DNA of 64,000 nucleotides from contig NC_134108.1 of the NCBI RefSeq assembly GCF_040939455.1, forward strand, positions 86,038,001 through 86,102,000, read 5' to 3'. The notes below the pieces were generated by a model. That model searched no databases and was not told where the DNA came from. It saw only the letters and a list, made by a program, of their open reading frames with translations. The first letter of the stretch is position 1. The number at the start of each line of letters is the position of its first letter. This DNA comes from Microcebus murinus (taxonomy: Eukaryota; Chordata; Mammalia; Primates; Cheirogaleidae). Made by a program: the position numbers and the translations under genes. Below, piece after piece: positions 13,410-27,660 of this stretch.

Positions 13410-14400
13410 TGTTCTTTTATTATTATGAAAATGATACATACAAAACTGTTTAGTTTTCCAAAAGATTATACATTAAGAGTGATTTCCCCTCGCAGTCCAT
13501 AATTCTGTCTCCATTTCCCAACCCTTTCTGAAGTTGTCCATTCATATATATGATTATTTACACATGTATATATATCTTCTTTTTCCCTAAATGAGAACAT
13601 ACTATAAACATTACTCTGTTCTTTAACATTCTCACTTAACAGTAATTATTGGAAACTTTTTATATCAGCACACATAGACCTACTTCTCTACTTTTGACAG
13701 CCACACAATATTTCATTTTATGGATGTTTCATAATTTATTTACATTCCCATGATGATGGTTTTGTTGGTTGTAGGTTTTTGCTAGAAACAAATAATGCTG
13801 TAATTAAATATCATCCACTGTATATTTGAATATATGTGTGAACATATCTGTAGGATAAACTACTAAAAGTGGAAAGATAAGTGCTTTTAAACACAAAATC
13901 AATACTGGCAATGAACCAAATTCCAGAGAGAGGGTACCAGTTCATTTCCCATAACCATCCACAACATAAGAGATAAAGATTCTCTAAAACCTCACCATCA
14001 CTGGGTATGATTAATTTTTCAAATCTTACCAATCAGATGTATAGAAATCAAAAATATTAAATTATGAGTAAAGTTGATCAATATTTCATGTTTATAAGAT
14101 ACTCATATTTCTTTTTTTATGTTTCTGGGTGTTTTGATCATTGGTTATTTTTCTATTAGCTTTCCCGTTGGTTTATATTGATTCCTTCTGTTATATAATG
14201 TTGGAAACAGAAATTAAAGTTTTTATTTAGTCAAATTTATCAGTTCTTTACCTTTGGCTTTTGGCTTTGTGGCTATTTTTAAGGTTTTTCCTATTCAAAG
14301 ATATTTTTACATCCATATCATCTTCCAGCGTTATTATGGTTTTATTTCTTATATTAAGGTCTTTACCTGCACTAGAGTTCATTTTGCTGTAGGGACGTAT
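13410..14400 (-). repeat. L1 LINE 3' region (L1M class), minus orientation
   Basis: Reverse complement of the L1 3' end. It has a block like ctctgttctttaacattctc, then acacaatatttcattttatg, then cataatttatttacattccc. A block like tagaaacaaataatgctgta follows. Further on, near 14260-14380, is the tttggctttgtggctatttt and attaaggtctttacctgcac part. Broken frames throughout. Confidence 0.7.
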
Positions 14401-16104
14401 CTAGGAGGAAAAGAGTAGGGCTTCATTTTAGTAATTGGAGAGGTAGCTATCAAGGATAATGGAAGAGAAACCGGCCACGGACAATGGAACACATGGATGG
14501 GAAGAGAGATGAAGTAAGGATGGCAGAGTTAGTATGAAGGGAAAGAGATAACAGAGCAGGAATAAGAGGCAAAGAGCCCATGTCAGGATCAGATTTTGAT
14601 GTACGAGGAAGACATCTTTACTTTCCTTACATGACGCTGGCTCTGCTGAATAGTGGTCCCTCCATAATAGGGCATTTCAGATCTCATTGTGTGTTGTATT
14701 GTGGTATTAACTTCATGCAACATTTCCCCTCAAAAAATAAAAAGTAGAATAAATAAATTTCATGGGAGCATACAAAAAGCTTTCACTGAATCTTCAGAAA
14801 TTAAATGTCCTACACATATAAAACAGCATCTCGTTTTTTCAGCAGCCCCAAGAGCATATTCTAAGTAATTATTTTGAAAAGTGAATACTTAAAACATCCA
14901 GAGTATGACCATTTTTAATATTTCCTTGCTTTCTTAAACAGAATACATAGCCCATTACCAAATGCTTCTTTATCAACATCAAGTATTTCAGTGACAGCTT
15001 TAGTGGCCAGTATTTGCAATGTTGTTTTTTTCTTAATCTTCTTAGCACTTTTAATTTCTTTTGCTGCTGATCAGTTTATTGTGATGTGTCTAATTTGATG
15101 GAATTATATTGAACACCCCAATGCCTGTTTAAGAACTTGGAATTGCCCATGTCCCCTAGAGAGTGATGTGGGTGACTCTTCAGACAGATGTGACTATATA
15201 GAGGCCTGGCTCACCAAAACCCTAATTACAGCTCTGTTCTGGATGGGTGAGGCTGCCATAAATCTAACTTTCATATAAGTGAAGTGTCACTGTGACATTT
15301 CTTCAAATTCTGTCCTTAACTGACTGGCCTTTTTTTTTAAAGCCAGAATTGGTATATAAAATCTTAAGTCAGCATCAGTTCAATAACACTCTTTAAAAAG
15401 TGCTTTGTAATAATGGAACTGTAAACTCACTGAACTGAAGACAGTTCCACCCTGAGGAATATAATTTTTGTTACACTTCCACTGACTGGTAAAACATTAC
15501 TTACTCTGTTTTTTATTTATTTATGTGATTTTTTTAAAATGAAGTACTCTTCATTGTTTTGCTTTCCAACAGAAATATTTCACTAACTTCTCCCCCAAAC
15601 CTTAATCACCGCTGCTTAGGTATTACCTATGTATTAATACCAAGCTAGAATTCAATCACGTCTTAATTAAAACGCCCAACCACTAATAAATTAATTGAGT
15701 ATTTAGTATCTGGGTGTTATGCACTTATAATTTTGAGAGGTAAAATTAGAAATGGAAATAGATAATGCAAGTTGATTATCTTAGAGTTTTATTAACTCTT
15801 TGTAATGTCTGTTCCCTCTTGATTCTCTTCTTAATATATAAACACTTGAAAATTAGGCATATTTGCAGTTCCTGTGAAAGTGTGCTATTTCATGTCATTA
15901 TTTTACTCTGAAAAAAGTTCTACAAATACCTAAATCTAAAAACTGTTCTGCTATCCCCACTCATCACTGTTTGACTGAATGATTAAACCAACTAACAGGG
16001 TATATGGAAACAAAGAACCTAACATGAAGATATGGTCATAATATTATAATTCATTGTGCTGATTCCAAGAAGTCCTAATCAAGGCAACACTTAGAATAAG
16101 AAGT

Positions 16105-16255
16105 TATTTTTTGGAGAATGCCTACTATGATCCAGAGATTGTACTAAGCACTTCATCTAAAACCTCATTAATTCTCAGAACAGCATTTTCAAATCTGTAA
16201 TCCATTGTCAAGTAACTTGCCAAATTCACACTCATAATGGGAAGTAGTCAGGTAT
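16105..16255 (-). repeat. MIR/L2 fragment
   Basis: Contains gcctactatgatccagagat, then gtactaagcacttcat, then an ending block like caagtaacttgccaaattcaca. This is the common tail shared by MIR and L2 copies. Confidence 0.6.
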
Positions 16256-16929
16256 CACTAACTTCAATGTACCTTGTTTTTCTGTTTTGGGGTTCTGAAA
16301 TATATATTCTTTGGTAAAGTTTACTTGATTTTTCTATTCTCAATTTCTGATCATTAACCTGTCAAAATGGGTTGTCAAAGGATGATGAGACCATAGCATA
16401 TTCTAGAAAATCTTCTCTAGATGTCTAGACATCATGAAAATTTCAAGTTCAGATCCAGGAGGTGTGCAAGAGACTCAGTTTAAAGTCAAGATAATTCAGC
16501 ATCAGGTCAAGGTATTTCATATGGCTCTAAGTAATCAAGACCTATTGTGATCAAATCATATAGACCCAAAGTTGGACTAGACTATAACAAGCCATTATAG
16601 CAACATATGTTTGGTCTTTTTCCCATGTTTTCAATTTGTTGTGAAAAACTGGAGCTTCTACAGTACATGAAAAGAAACAGGTATTCTGCAAAATACATTT
16701 TGATACTTTTGTGACCTTAAATGGCAAATGATTATCAATCTTTGACATAAACTATTCTATTAAATGTTCTAAGGTAATAAAGAATGAGAAAATTTGAGTA
16801 AAACTAATAATCTGTTGCTTAAATTTTGGGAAAAAATAACTCCCGGACAAAACTGAACTGAGAAAAATGATCAAATTAATTTTGCTTTGTTGCCATAAAA
16901 TGTTAGAAAACATTTCTTGGCTTCTCTGC

Positions 16930-17435
16930 TATGATAGATTAGTTGTAAAATGTCTTCAGTTCATGACCTCTTCCTGTATTCATACCCTTGACAATGTGAC
17001 TCAGCAGTTCTCCCCATCAGGAAGTGATATTCTCACCCTTTGACTCTGGGTGGGCCTTGTGACTTGCTTTTGGCATTGTTATGCAGTGGAGTTGACATGG
17101 TGGCAGTTCCAAGCCCAACCCTCAAGAATAATTACATACTCCCATTGCTCTCTTGAATCCCCTGTGACCATTCCGTAAACGAGCACTGGCTAGCCTACTG
17201 GATAATAAGAGAACAGAGAACGCATGGAACAGAAATGAGTTGTCCTAATTGAGGCCATATTAGATCACTTTGATCTCAACAGAAGTAACAGCTGTCGGAA
17301 AAAGCCTGATTAAGCCTAGGTGAAACAAAAACTGCTCCTCTGAGCCTAGTCCAAATTACCAACCTGTAGAATTATGAGCTAAGTGAAAGGTTTGTGTTTT
17401 GGAGTGGTTTGTGATCCGGCGGTAGCTAACTAATA
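16930..17435 (+). repeat. Solitary ERVL-type LTR (MaLR-like)
   Basis: Contains a block like cactggctagcctactggat, then ggaacagaaatgag with ttgaggccatattagatcac. It ends near 17370-17435 with gagctaagtgaaaggtttgt and ttttggagtggtttgtgatc, the usual tail of this LTR class. Exact subfamily not assigned. Confidence 0.55.
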
Positions 17436-17989
17436 AATCTCTGTGAGCTAGTTCAGGGTCCTAAGGTTCCAAATGAACCTGAAAACTAGGCAGCCTTCCT
17501 ATTATCATACAGGCACTCATTTTTTTTTTTTTTTAACTCACTACAGTATTGAATCTTATATCTGATATATCTACACCTACTGAGAAGCTTACTTTATGCA
17601 ACATGCAAATAAGTAGATATAGAATATAAGGATAAAATCTGTCTTGGTAAATATAGTTCTACAAATTAAAGCACTTGCTAATGGCAAAGACAGAAAAATA
17701 TTGCATAGCTATGCATATTTGAGGTTGCAGTTTTTACCTTCTTCTCCTTTAATTCAGAAAAGATGCCATCTCATTCTCTAAAGAGCTAAAAAAGCAGAGC
17801 AGTTTTTAGAACCTAATTTTTGGGCTGGTAACTTTAGTTATCATACTACCTTGTAGGTCTGCATTTAATAAGGGACTGTCTTTCAAACCTGCATGTCCCT
17901 GAGCAGTGCTCAGAGCCCAAAGAAATCATGGTCTTCTGTTGGCTAAAAAGTACTTAGTATAGCTATGGCTTTCTTTATTGAGGGACGAA

Positions 17990-20000
17990 TATTGAAAAAT
18001 TAAAGACAACAGTAGCAGTATTTCTTTCATGAAAAAATACTAAAGTGCAAGAGAAAACAAACATCATCTTGAAAGAAGAAGAACACATCTAAAATGTAGT
18101 TTACTACAGATCCAGGGGAAAATGCCATATTAAATCAAATTCAAAAAGTTATTAAATAGGACATTAAAGTTATAAGGAAAGAACAGGCTGGCTTAAAAGA
18201 ACAAGACGATGAGATATAAAGTCAACAAGCTTAGATGAAAAGGGATCTAGGTAAGATCAGAAAGGATTGCAATAAAACTAAAATTGCAGAAGTTTGAGTA
18301 AAATACACATTGGATTTACTGAAGAAAGTTAGTGACTTGAGAAAATCAAATCAGTAGAGAAAAACTTTCAGAAGTGTCCCAGAAAAAGAGGAAAAAGGGA
18401 AAAAGAGAAACAACAATGATGTGATTGTAGCAGTTTATATTTATTGAGCAGTTACCCTGTACTAGGTTCTTTTTTTAATAATACAGATTGCTTTTTTATC
18501 CTCACAACAATCCCATGTCATTTGTACTATCCTTTACCATCATCACTTTACAGATAGAAGACTGAGGCAAAGAGAGTTTATGGGCACTTCCCTAGGCTAT
18601 AGAACTTGTAAATAATTGAGGTAGAATTTAAACCAAGATAGTCTCACTCCCAGAAATCATGTTTTTAGCACCAATGAATTAATGCCGCTCCCTTTTTCCT
18701 GAAAATTCAAGACATTACAAAGTAAATTTTCTGGTGCTTAAAAACGGCTTCTGTCAGAAGATCAGAAGAGTTTACCAGTCTTGTATAGTTAATAAAAAGT
18801 GTGCCATACTAGGTAGGTCTTAGAAAAGGTATTCACGCTGAAAAGATAAGTTTTATATGGCTGTAAGAACTAAGGCAGAAAACAAAATAAAACAAAACAA
18901 CAAAACAAGAGGTTACCTTCAAGAAACAAAACTCGCATATGCCTTAGAATTTTTTTCTCTAACATAAAAGGCAAAAGAAAAGCCAAGCATAAATAAATAA
19001 GTGAAAGAGAAAAATGTGTCAAAAATATCTGACAAATATTCTTTTATCTATTAATAAAATAGAAATACAGTCTTAAAAAGCATTCATATACATGAGTAGT
19101 ATATGAGGTGATATATGATGATGATATATACAGGTGATATATGAGATACCACACAAGTGATATATACTACTATGCCAACTAAAAATGAGGAACCTGTGAT
19201 TTCAGAAAAATAGTGCTAATATTGAACCATTTAAACATGAAATATACTATGAATGTCATTATAAAAGTGGATGCATATGACAAAAAAAATCTGAAATTAA
19301 ATATATATAATATCAAAAGAATTGAACAACATTCAGGATTCCAAACCTCAGATCATATTTACCAATATCAGGAAATGGAATGAAAGCTCTGTGATTGTGT
19401 AGATGTGGGCATGGCAGAAAGCAGTAAAATTGCTTATACTATTCAGGGAGAAATGATATATCACAAAATCACTTTTGAAATAAGTGCAGACATCTTAGGT
19501 AAAGTGTTAGATTAGAATTACATTGAAAATTTCATCCAACCTAAGTGAGATTTATACAAGTAATCAAGAATTACCTAATGTTACGTTTATATCCCATCAG
19601 TAGGTCCAATAAGAAAAATATAACAGGTAGGATCATTCCAATATATGCTAAAACAATGCAGTTCATATCAGTAACACTCAGTAACACTACTTAAATCCCA
19701 TTGTATTATAATTATCAAAGAAGTATAAGAACTATTCCATAACAAGGCTGGAAAACTAGGAAGGGTACCAATAGTAGGTAGGATTAAATTGACCCACAGA
19801 TGACATAAAACAAACAGACCATGTAGCTAAAACAATAGAGAAATGTTTCATCTGTCAATATAAGCCATTCCTGGCTAGTATGGAAGCCTCTTGGTTATCA
19901 GTGGTGCAGGCTTCTTACTTAATGCTCTGCCATTCTCACTGTGTTTAGAAGAGCTAGGTAAACTCCAGCAATCCTAGCTGCATTCCAGCAAGCAGCAAAG
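17990..20000 (+). repeat. A-rich, possibly LINE-derived sequence
   Basis: A long purine-rich stretch of the kind left by decayed L1/HAL1 bodies, interrupted by the MIR at 18424-18670. I could not tie it to one consensus by eye, so this is a weak call. Confidence 0.3.
18424..18670 (-). repeat. MIR/L2 fragment
   Basis: Shows tatttattgagcagttaccc, then cctcacaacaatcccatg, ctttacagatagaagactga and ggcaaagaga in MIR/L2 order. Confidence 0.7.
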
Positions 20001-20389
20001 ATAAAAGAGAGGAAGAAGAGAATGCTCTCTCCATTAAAGAGCCTTTCCCATATCACTTCGTATATCTCATTGGCCAGAATTTAGTCACATTGGCATAGTT
20101 AACATTAAGAGAGGCTGAGAAATAAAGTCTTTGCTTCAGATAGCTAAATGCCCCACCAAATATAGGGGCTTCTCTTACTCAGGAGAAAATATCAGATAAG
20201 ATTATTATGGGGAAGTACATAGTTTCTTCCACAAGCACACAGATAAAATATTGAAATACTTTTGGAATACATAAACAAATGAGTTGTTTTATTTTTGCTG
20301 GAACAATAATAAAAGTGAGAAATATGACTCTGTATCTCCAAAAGAAGATATTATTTTCAAAGAAAAATTGCACCAAACAGAGATAAACA

Positions 20390-21170
20390 GACAAGAAAGA
20401 CTTTATTTAAGGCTACTGCAATAAGATAGAGAAATTGAACTCAATTCTGATGAGACAAAATACACACACACAAAGCTTTTAAGCTCTAGGATCAGCTAGT
20501 GGAGAAATGCTGGAGGACATTAGGGGGTAGGTTGGTCAATGTGATTAGGCCATCCATATTTGCCCGACTTGAGTTTATCACAGTTAGGCTCTTACTGTCT
20601 CACAGAGACTGGGAGAAAGGGCTACTATCTCCTCCAAGATTACATGTCAAAGGGATGGGCTCCCAGGTCCTTGAGAAAGACCCATCGGGTTCTGAAACTG
20701 GCAAGAGTCTAAGGAAGGTTTACATCACAAGGGGACAGAGAATTTATCTACAGTTGAAAGATTTCTAAAGTAAATGCTCTAAGAAAAGGGAAGTCAGAGG
20801 CCTATAATCAGAAAGAAGCCTGTCTAAAGTTTAGACAAACTGAAGGGAACATTACAGCTGTCTTGTTCATAAGTTTATTCCAGATATAACAGGGCTGGGA
20901 CCAGGTGCAGGCAGTGGGATAGAGGATTGAACAATGAATTGAAGAATGTTAAAGTTGCTGCCCCAGACCCTGGCTTTATAACTTCCGGTTATAGTATTTG
21001 CTCCCCAGATATACCTAGAAGAGCAGCTCCTTAAATAAAGATGATTCGAGTGGATGACCCTCCTAGAAGCAGGATTATGCCCCAGATAACTTCAAGTAAC
21101 GAAACCGCATATGGGACCCTTTTACTCAAAAGGCAAGAACCCACAAGGACCACTTTTATTTATTACATAA
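20390..21170 (-). repeat. Antisense ERV LTR (class I-like)
   Basis: On the minus strand the 20395-20415 part supplies an AATAAA-type signal (ctttatttaagg on the plus strand). The block near 20775-20820, reading gctctaagaaaagggaagtc then agaggcctat, is shared with the LTR-like sequence at 52600. No internal retroviral genes remain. Family not assigned. Confidence 0.45.
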
Positions 21171-23144
21171 TATGCTATCACCTTCAGCACAGATGAATTC
21201 TAGGTTCAAATGACTCAGAGTATTGATCTAACTGAATTCCACTGAATTTTTGGCTGACAAAAGTACTGATACAGTGTGTCACTGTGGCAGTGAGTTGGGT
21301 GTTGAGTTAGATGCCTGTGGAGGTGTAATAGGGGAGACTGTCTAGGCAAATGTGGAGGGACTTACACTAATAACTAGATAATTATAATAAACTTTATATT
21401 TAAAAAATTCTAGAATGTGAGCAGCCTAGAAGTACTGAGACATTTCCCTACTCCTTTGTAAGTTGATCTCTATGCACCTTAATGTACTGATTTAATATCT
21501 TGCAGTAAATGCTATTAGGTTATTTTTTCTTTTGTGTAATAGCTGTGCTGACTTTGAGAAAGGATAATACTCATATTATCCCATCTGGCATACTGTTGCT
21601 GTTAGAACCTATTTTGTCTTTAAATTATGTAACCCTAGATTCAAGGGTCACACTTTTTTCTCTTGTTTGTTGTCATTTATCCACCTTATCCTCTGAGCTA
21701 ACATGATAAAGCACAAGGTCCTTTCTGCATTTGCATTAAACAATGTGGGAAGTTCTACAATACAATTCCTCTCCAATTAGCAACGGATTGATTTTAGTGT
21801 CATTCTCATTAAGCCAGCCTGGGGAGGTTCACTCTCCAGCTTTTTTAGTGCTGTGCAGTTTACTACTGCGGGAGATTTGCACTGGAGTGGCTCAGGAGTT
21901 CCCTTTACGATGAATTGACTTGTAAGTCCTGAAAATTAGAAATCTGAAATGGGCAGTCTATTCCATACTGTATCATCAAATTAAATTTTTGCTTACTCTC
22001 AAATACAGCATTTGAATATGATTCCTGCTCTAAAGGAAAAAGTAAAGCAGATCGACTGAAGAAAGAATGAATACATTATACGTAGCTTCTTAGGATCACA
22101 TGTCTTTCTGCAACCTAATAATACTCTTGAGCTTCCTATGGTGCAGGGGACATGTCAAGATTTGGTACCAGTTTGAAGAGGGTAAGATGATAGTGTGAAA
22201 AATGGCACTGAATTCCAATATTTGTCCTGGATTCTTTCTATATAACAGAATCAGGATCTTTCTAGTTATCAATAATTAAATAAGGTCTTGGGAATCTGAA
22301 TATAGAGTTTCTTCTATTGTCACAGTATAAAATTGGAAAGTGATTACTGTCATCATCATCATCTGTACCATTTATTGCAGGCCTGGAATATGAACATTCC
22401 CAGATATATGTTATAACAGGTATTTAAATTACATGCCACTTCTTAATTTAGAATTAGGGAAATGGCATAGTATACATAATTCTATCCAATAAGCTAAAAT
22501 GAATTGTTCATCTTTCCTTGATACTGTGTATCACTTTGCTTGATATAAATGTACATAAGTCATGGGCCCTGCTTTAGTATTTATAGTTCAGAAAGAGAAA
22601 CAGAAACAAAGAGATAATTCCAATATCATATGATATGTATTATGGGACACAGATAAGGGGATTCAAGTCAGCTAGGAAATTGAAGCCAAGCTGATCTTTG
22701 AAAAATGAGTAAGGATAAACAGATAAAAATGGTAAAAAATGGGGTTGTGTAAATATATAAAGAAAGCAACTATCACCTATGAAATAAAGAGAAAAATTCT
22801 ATAGTAGTGATGTGAAAAACCTTGGATGGATGACAAATCCTAGGGATGGACATAAGGAAAATTATAGGGAGGACACGCTTGGAAAAACTGGAAATATTCA
22901 ATAGTCCAAACTCAGAGGCATTTATCCTAAATTGCAGAGAGAATAAAGAGTATGGAAAAGAATGAGGAAAAGGAAAGACAAGTCAAAGATATTTCAAAGT
23001 TTTTTAGTTTAAATAAATGAACACCAAGAGTCAGCTCTGAAAGAAAAAGACTGTATTTTATTGAAAGATAATAGATTTTGAAGTGTTGACCAGATATCAA
23101 AAAGGAAATGACCTGCAAGACAAAATATGATACTGAAGTTCTGG

Positions 23145-23180
23145 AGTCAATGAAGAGTCAATGAAGAGCCAATGAAGAAG
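23145..23180. repeat. Short tandem repeat, ~12-base unit
   Basis: Three copies of a unit reading gtcaatgaagag, the last with one substitution. Confidence 0.9.
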
Positions 23181-24341
23181 AAATATAATTGGGATTTTCC
23201 AGTGAGGAGATAGTCACTTTTACTCCTATTCTTAAAGCAACTATTTGCATAACTCTCATTATCTTGATCTCTTGGCCTCTGGTGGGCACATGCATCAAAC
23301 GCAACATTTATTGTTAAGCCCATAAATGGGAGGTTATCTTCCCTAGACACCTTTCATTCCTTCGTAGTTGGTAGTTCATGGCAAATCTAATTACTACTTT
23401 TGCCGTTGTTGGCCACGTGTGCTAGTCTGTAGACAGGCATTATACAGGCTCTTTAGTAACATTGCTGCAGGACAGATGAACCTCAGCAATTTCTCAATAT
23501 GGTTAAGCGGGGCTTCCCTTTTCTTTTGCTGTCTTTTTTTCCTTTGAAGCTTAGCAATAAAAATAAAACTGGTGGGGCTGAAAGGAAATTGGATCCAAAT
23601 CCACAGGAGCCTCTTAAATGAAATATCAAGCACTAGCTCCTTAGTGTAAGTGGTTTCCACAGAGCCATTCACTGTGAGCCCCTACTAGGCTGAAGCAAAG
23701 TGTCCAATGAATTAGATATGCTTACCCCTCCATCTGAAATCAGTCATATGAGAAAGGTCCTGAAAGCAAACACATTTAAGCATGAGTAGATTTTCACTTT
23801 TCCATTGTTTCTGTGTGACTACCATGAAAGATTTAAATCACATGTATCCTAAATGTATGAAGGACAAATGAGATATGTAGTAAAAAATTATAAAATCTAT
23901 TTGGAAAAACTGAGAGCATTTAATATATCAATAAGTATTATTTCAAATTCTAAAGTATGTAAATATTTACCAAATTAAGAAATAATGATTATAGTCAAGA
24001 TACTTAGGGAAGTATTTTAGATTATACCATTTATAGTAAATGATATTCAGATTTTCATATGCAAAGGAATAAAGGAATATCCATTATGAAATCAGTAACT
24101 CACAAGCACACATAGGAATATATAAAATATGAATTTCTACTGTTTATCTGAGAAACCAGTGAGCTTTTTTTTACTATATGATAGTAGAAAAGAAAATGAA
24201 ATCAGAAAACATAAAATTTTTCATGATAAATTTGTATAATATGCTACCAAAGTATAACATACTGTCAAAGTGGCCTACCTGCTATATTCTGTACTTTAGG
24301 AAATTAGGTACATGAGCATATACATACAGACACGTACACAA

Positions 24342-24362
24342 ACAGACACACACACACACACA
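24342..24362. repeat. (CA)n microsatellite
   Basis: A CA run of about 20 bases, preceded by a degenerate CA-rich stretch from 24318. Confidence 0.9.
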
Positions 24363-25750
24363 TGGCTATTTCAGTGGAATGATTGAATTAACTCTTATAA
24401 TAAACAATATTTTTGAGTGAAACAGTTGAATTAAAACAGCAATAACTCCTTTTTACTATACAAATGATTATTTGTTTATTTAATCCAATTAGAAGCAAAT
24501 CAAAATGCCATGAATATTTTTAAAGGTTCTAATAATCAAAAAGAATATTGTACATTAATTTTTCATTACCAAATATTTTGCTGTCAATAGCTTATGATAT
24601 TCACAGTGAATTTAACTTATCTCTTTAATAGAAATATTGATAAAAAATAAATTACAAATTCAACCTGGGAAAAAAGAAAGACTGGATAAATCTTATCCAA
24701 ACTGGATAAGCATCATTTCAGTCAAAGAAGTTTCTAGTGAGGATCTGAGTGTCCTAATTATTTGAGAAACTCTTTTTTTTCCCTTAGGTGTTTGGGTTTT
24801 TTGCAAAAGGAGGTCTCACTTTTTCTGTTAACTTTCACATCTCCTACTCACAACACAGTTCATGATTGGCTTCAGCCTCTGTTGAAATTGCAATTACCAT
24901 GGTTAACAATGATGGCTTACATGCTAAAAATTAGTGAACATGTTTCAAATTGCAATTTTTTGCATCTCTCTATAGCATTTAACATTCCTTTACCTTCAAA
25001 ATACTCTGTGCTTGATTTTTCACAAAATCGTGTCTAAGTTTTACTCTTGCCTTTATACTTCCATTTGGGTCAAATAATCTAAAAGCCAGAGAGCATAGGA
25101 ACCCTATTAATGTATTCCCATAGGTCAGTTTTTTTTTTGGACATAGTCCATTGTGAAGCAAGCTAGAAAGTGACTCTGGAAGAACAAACAAATATCTGGT
25201 ACAGAGTCATAGACTGAAAACAGTATGCACTGTTTCTGTCATATTGCTGCTTTTCAGCTACACAGACAGACACCAAACATGCACACTCAGATTGTTTTCC
25301 AAACAAACATATCCTTCTGTGAAATGTTATGAATCTTTCTCGAGAATGATATTGTAGTTTGAAAACAGCGCAGTGATTCAAGAGGGTGTTTTATGAGAAA
25401 GACGATATAATTGTTCAATCAGGGCCTCCCTGGAGCAGAACCATTGTTAGTCTACAGTTTCCAAAACCTGGCTTTCTTGAACCAGATTTCCTAGAAAACA
25501 GAATCTGAATGAAAAGCTTCTATGGAGTACAGTCCCCAAAATGAGGAGAAGAGAGAGTGAGGCAGAGAAGGAGGGCAAATAGCAAGGGGTGCATTACTGA
25601 GCAGACCACAGCTTCATAACAATCACAGCTGACTGCTCAGCCCCCACCACCGCGGACCTCTCAAGACAGCCTTACACACTGCATCATGTGAGAACAGTGT
25701 TTGGGAAAGAAAGGAGGTGAATTTATCCAGTGGCCCACTCCCAGCACCTG

Positions 25751-25979
25751 ATTAAAATTCTGTATCATATTAAATATTAATTTAATTAAACTGTTTAAGT
25801 GAAACATTAATTAACTTTAGGGAATATTGATGTTCCCAGAGCTACTCTGTGTTTATCCTATGGATCCCAGTACTTCCTGACATGTAACTTAATGTTACAT
25901 GTCATAAACTATAAACATTACACTGTCAATTACATTGACATAAAAAATAAAGCCCAGGCTTCGCAACATGTCTGTAATG
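25751..25979 (+). repeat. 229-bp direct repeat, copy 1
   Basis: Starts attaaaattctgtatcat and ends near acatgtctgtaatg. It matches 26569-26797 along its whole length at about nine in ten bases by eye, 818 bases apart. It contains a perfect 11-base inverted repeat (25878-25888 with 25894-25904). Not recognised as a named element. Confidence 0.9.
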
Positions 25980-26568
25980 TCTGTCCCCTTGGGAATTAAC
26001 TCCCTTGCACTCACAGGTGGCCTCAGTGATCAGTCATGTCAGGGTTAGAGGACGCCAAAGCTCTGCTGGTTCCAAGCACAGTTGCAGTGCTTCCTTTCCA
26101 GAAGATGATGTCATCTGAGGGCTCATTTAGTGCAGTCCTGGTACTTCTTCAGTGAATTGAGACCTGAAAAGACACTGGCGCTTGCTGCCCTGGTCATCAG
26201 AAATCCTAAGGAAATACTTGAGATCAGGAAATAATCTGTAGATGGTGGTTATGGCATCACCAATGACCTGAGACCCTAACTATGTCATCATGTTATAAAA
26301 ATATTAGTAATGCAGGCCTTTATTGTTCTCACAAGAAAGTGCTGATTTGTAAAATAGGATGTCTGTTTACTAGTTACAATAAAAAATGTGACTTTCAAAC
26401 ACTTACATGTAAATCTGAGTGTTATTCCACTTTGCATAAAACCGACCAACATCTACAAGAGTGTTTCCCAAGAGTTACTTCTGTGTGCAATTAAAGCCTG
26501 AGAAGAGTAAATAAATACTCACAGGTATTTTGTGCCTTGACTCTAGCAGCATAGTCCAAAGAAAATGT

Positions 26569-26797
26569 ATTAAAATTCTGTATCATTTTAAATATTAATT
26601 TAATTAAACTGTTTAAGTGATACATTAATTAACTTTAAGGAATATTGATTTTCCCAGAGCTACTCTGTGTTTATCCTATGGATTCCAATACTTCCTGACA
26701 TGTAACTTAAAGTTACACTGTCATTAATAAACATTACATTGTCAATTACATTGACATAAAACAATAAATCCCAGGCTTCTCAACATGATATGTAATG
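26569..26797 (+). repeat. 229-bp direct repeat, copy 2
   Basis: Partner of 25751-25979. The inverted repeat of copy 1 is partly decayed here (near 26705, where acttaaagttacactgtcat replaces the matching arm). Flanking bases on both sides do not match those of copy 1. Confidence 0.9.
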
Positions 26798-26799
26798 GT

Positions 26800-27660
26800 C
26801 TTTCTGATCAAGATATTAACATTTATCTATTTATTCAACTATTCAACTATTCTGTTAAATGCCTTTACTGTTAAAGGGACTATGTTGGGCACACAGAATA
26901 CTATTAGGAGGGTAGAAATAGATAAAATCTCTGAACTTAACAGTTTATATTCCAGGGATAATTTACAGATAAATAAGCTATTACAGTACAGACGTACAAA
27001 ATTTCTAATAGAAGTACAGGGGCTAAATATATAGGAAGTGTCTAAATTGAACTTGAGGAGTGTCGGGCAAAGCTTCCTAAAGAGTTATCTTCTAAGTTAA
27101 GAATTGAAGTACAAATAGGCATCAATTAGGGAAAGCAGAACAAAGCAAAGAAGAACAAATTGTTTGAAGGCTGAGAGATTAGAGATGAGACTCCTCAGGA
27201 GGCAGAACCAGCTTGTGGACAGCTTTGAAAGCCATGGTACGGAGATTAAACTTAATACTAAGAGCAGTAGGGAGGCTCTGAATGTTCTAAAAGGGAGAGT
27301 TATGCGAACAGGTTCACATTTTAACAAGATCACCTTGACTAGGGTGATTGACAGGATTCAGACTGGAGGCAAGGAAGCCAACTGAGTTGTTTTTGTAATC
27401 ACCTAGGCAAGAAGTGATAGTAAAAATGAGCTGAGTAAGATAAATACCAATGGATTGAAGAAATCTTGGTGATGAAGTGGATGTGTGGAGGGGAGGTGGA
27501 GGAAAAAGAATTGTGCTCCAATTTCTAGTTTGAGTTTGGGTGATATAAAAGAGCTATCTAGGAAATAGGATGAGGTTTTGGGGATAGAGAGAGTGAGAGC
27601 TCAGTTGCCTATGGCATGTGGAGAGAGAGAGAGAGAGAGTTGCAGAGTTGAATGAGTAGA
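26800..27660 (-). repeat. L2 LINE 3' region, minus orientation
   Basis: Reverse complement of L2. It starts with tttatctatttattcaacta. At 27200-27330 come a block like ggacagctttgaaagccatg and the pattern ttaacaagatcaccttgact. Near 27400 is caagaagtgatag. A (GA)n run at 27621-27639 lies inside. This is one of the longest L2 copies in the window. Confidence 0.7.
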
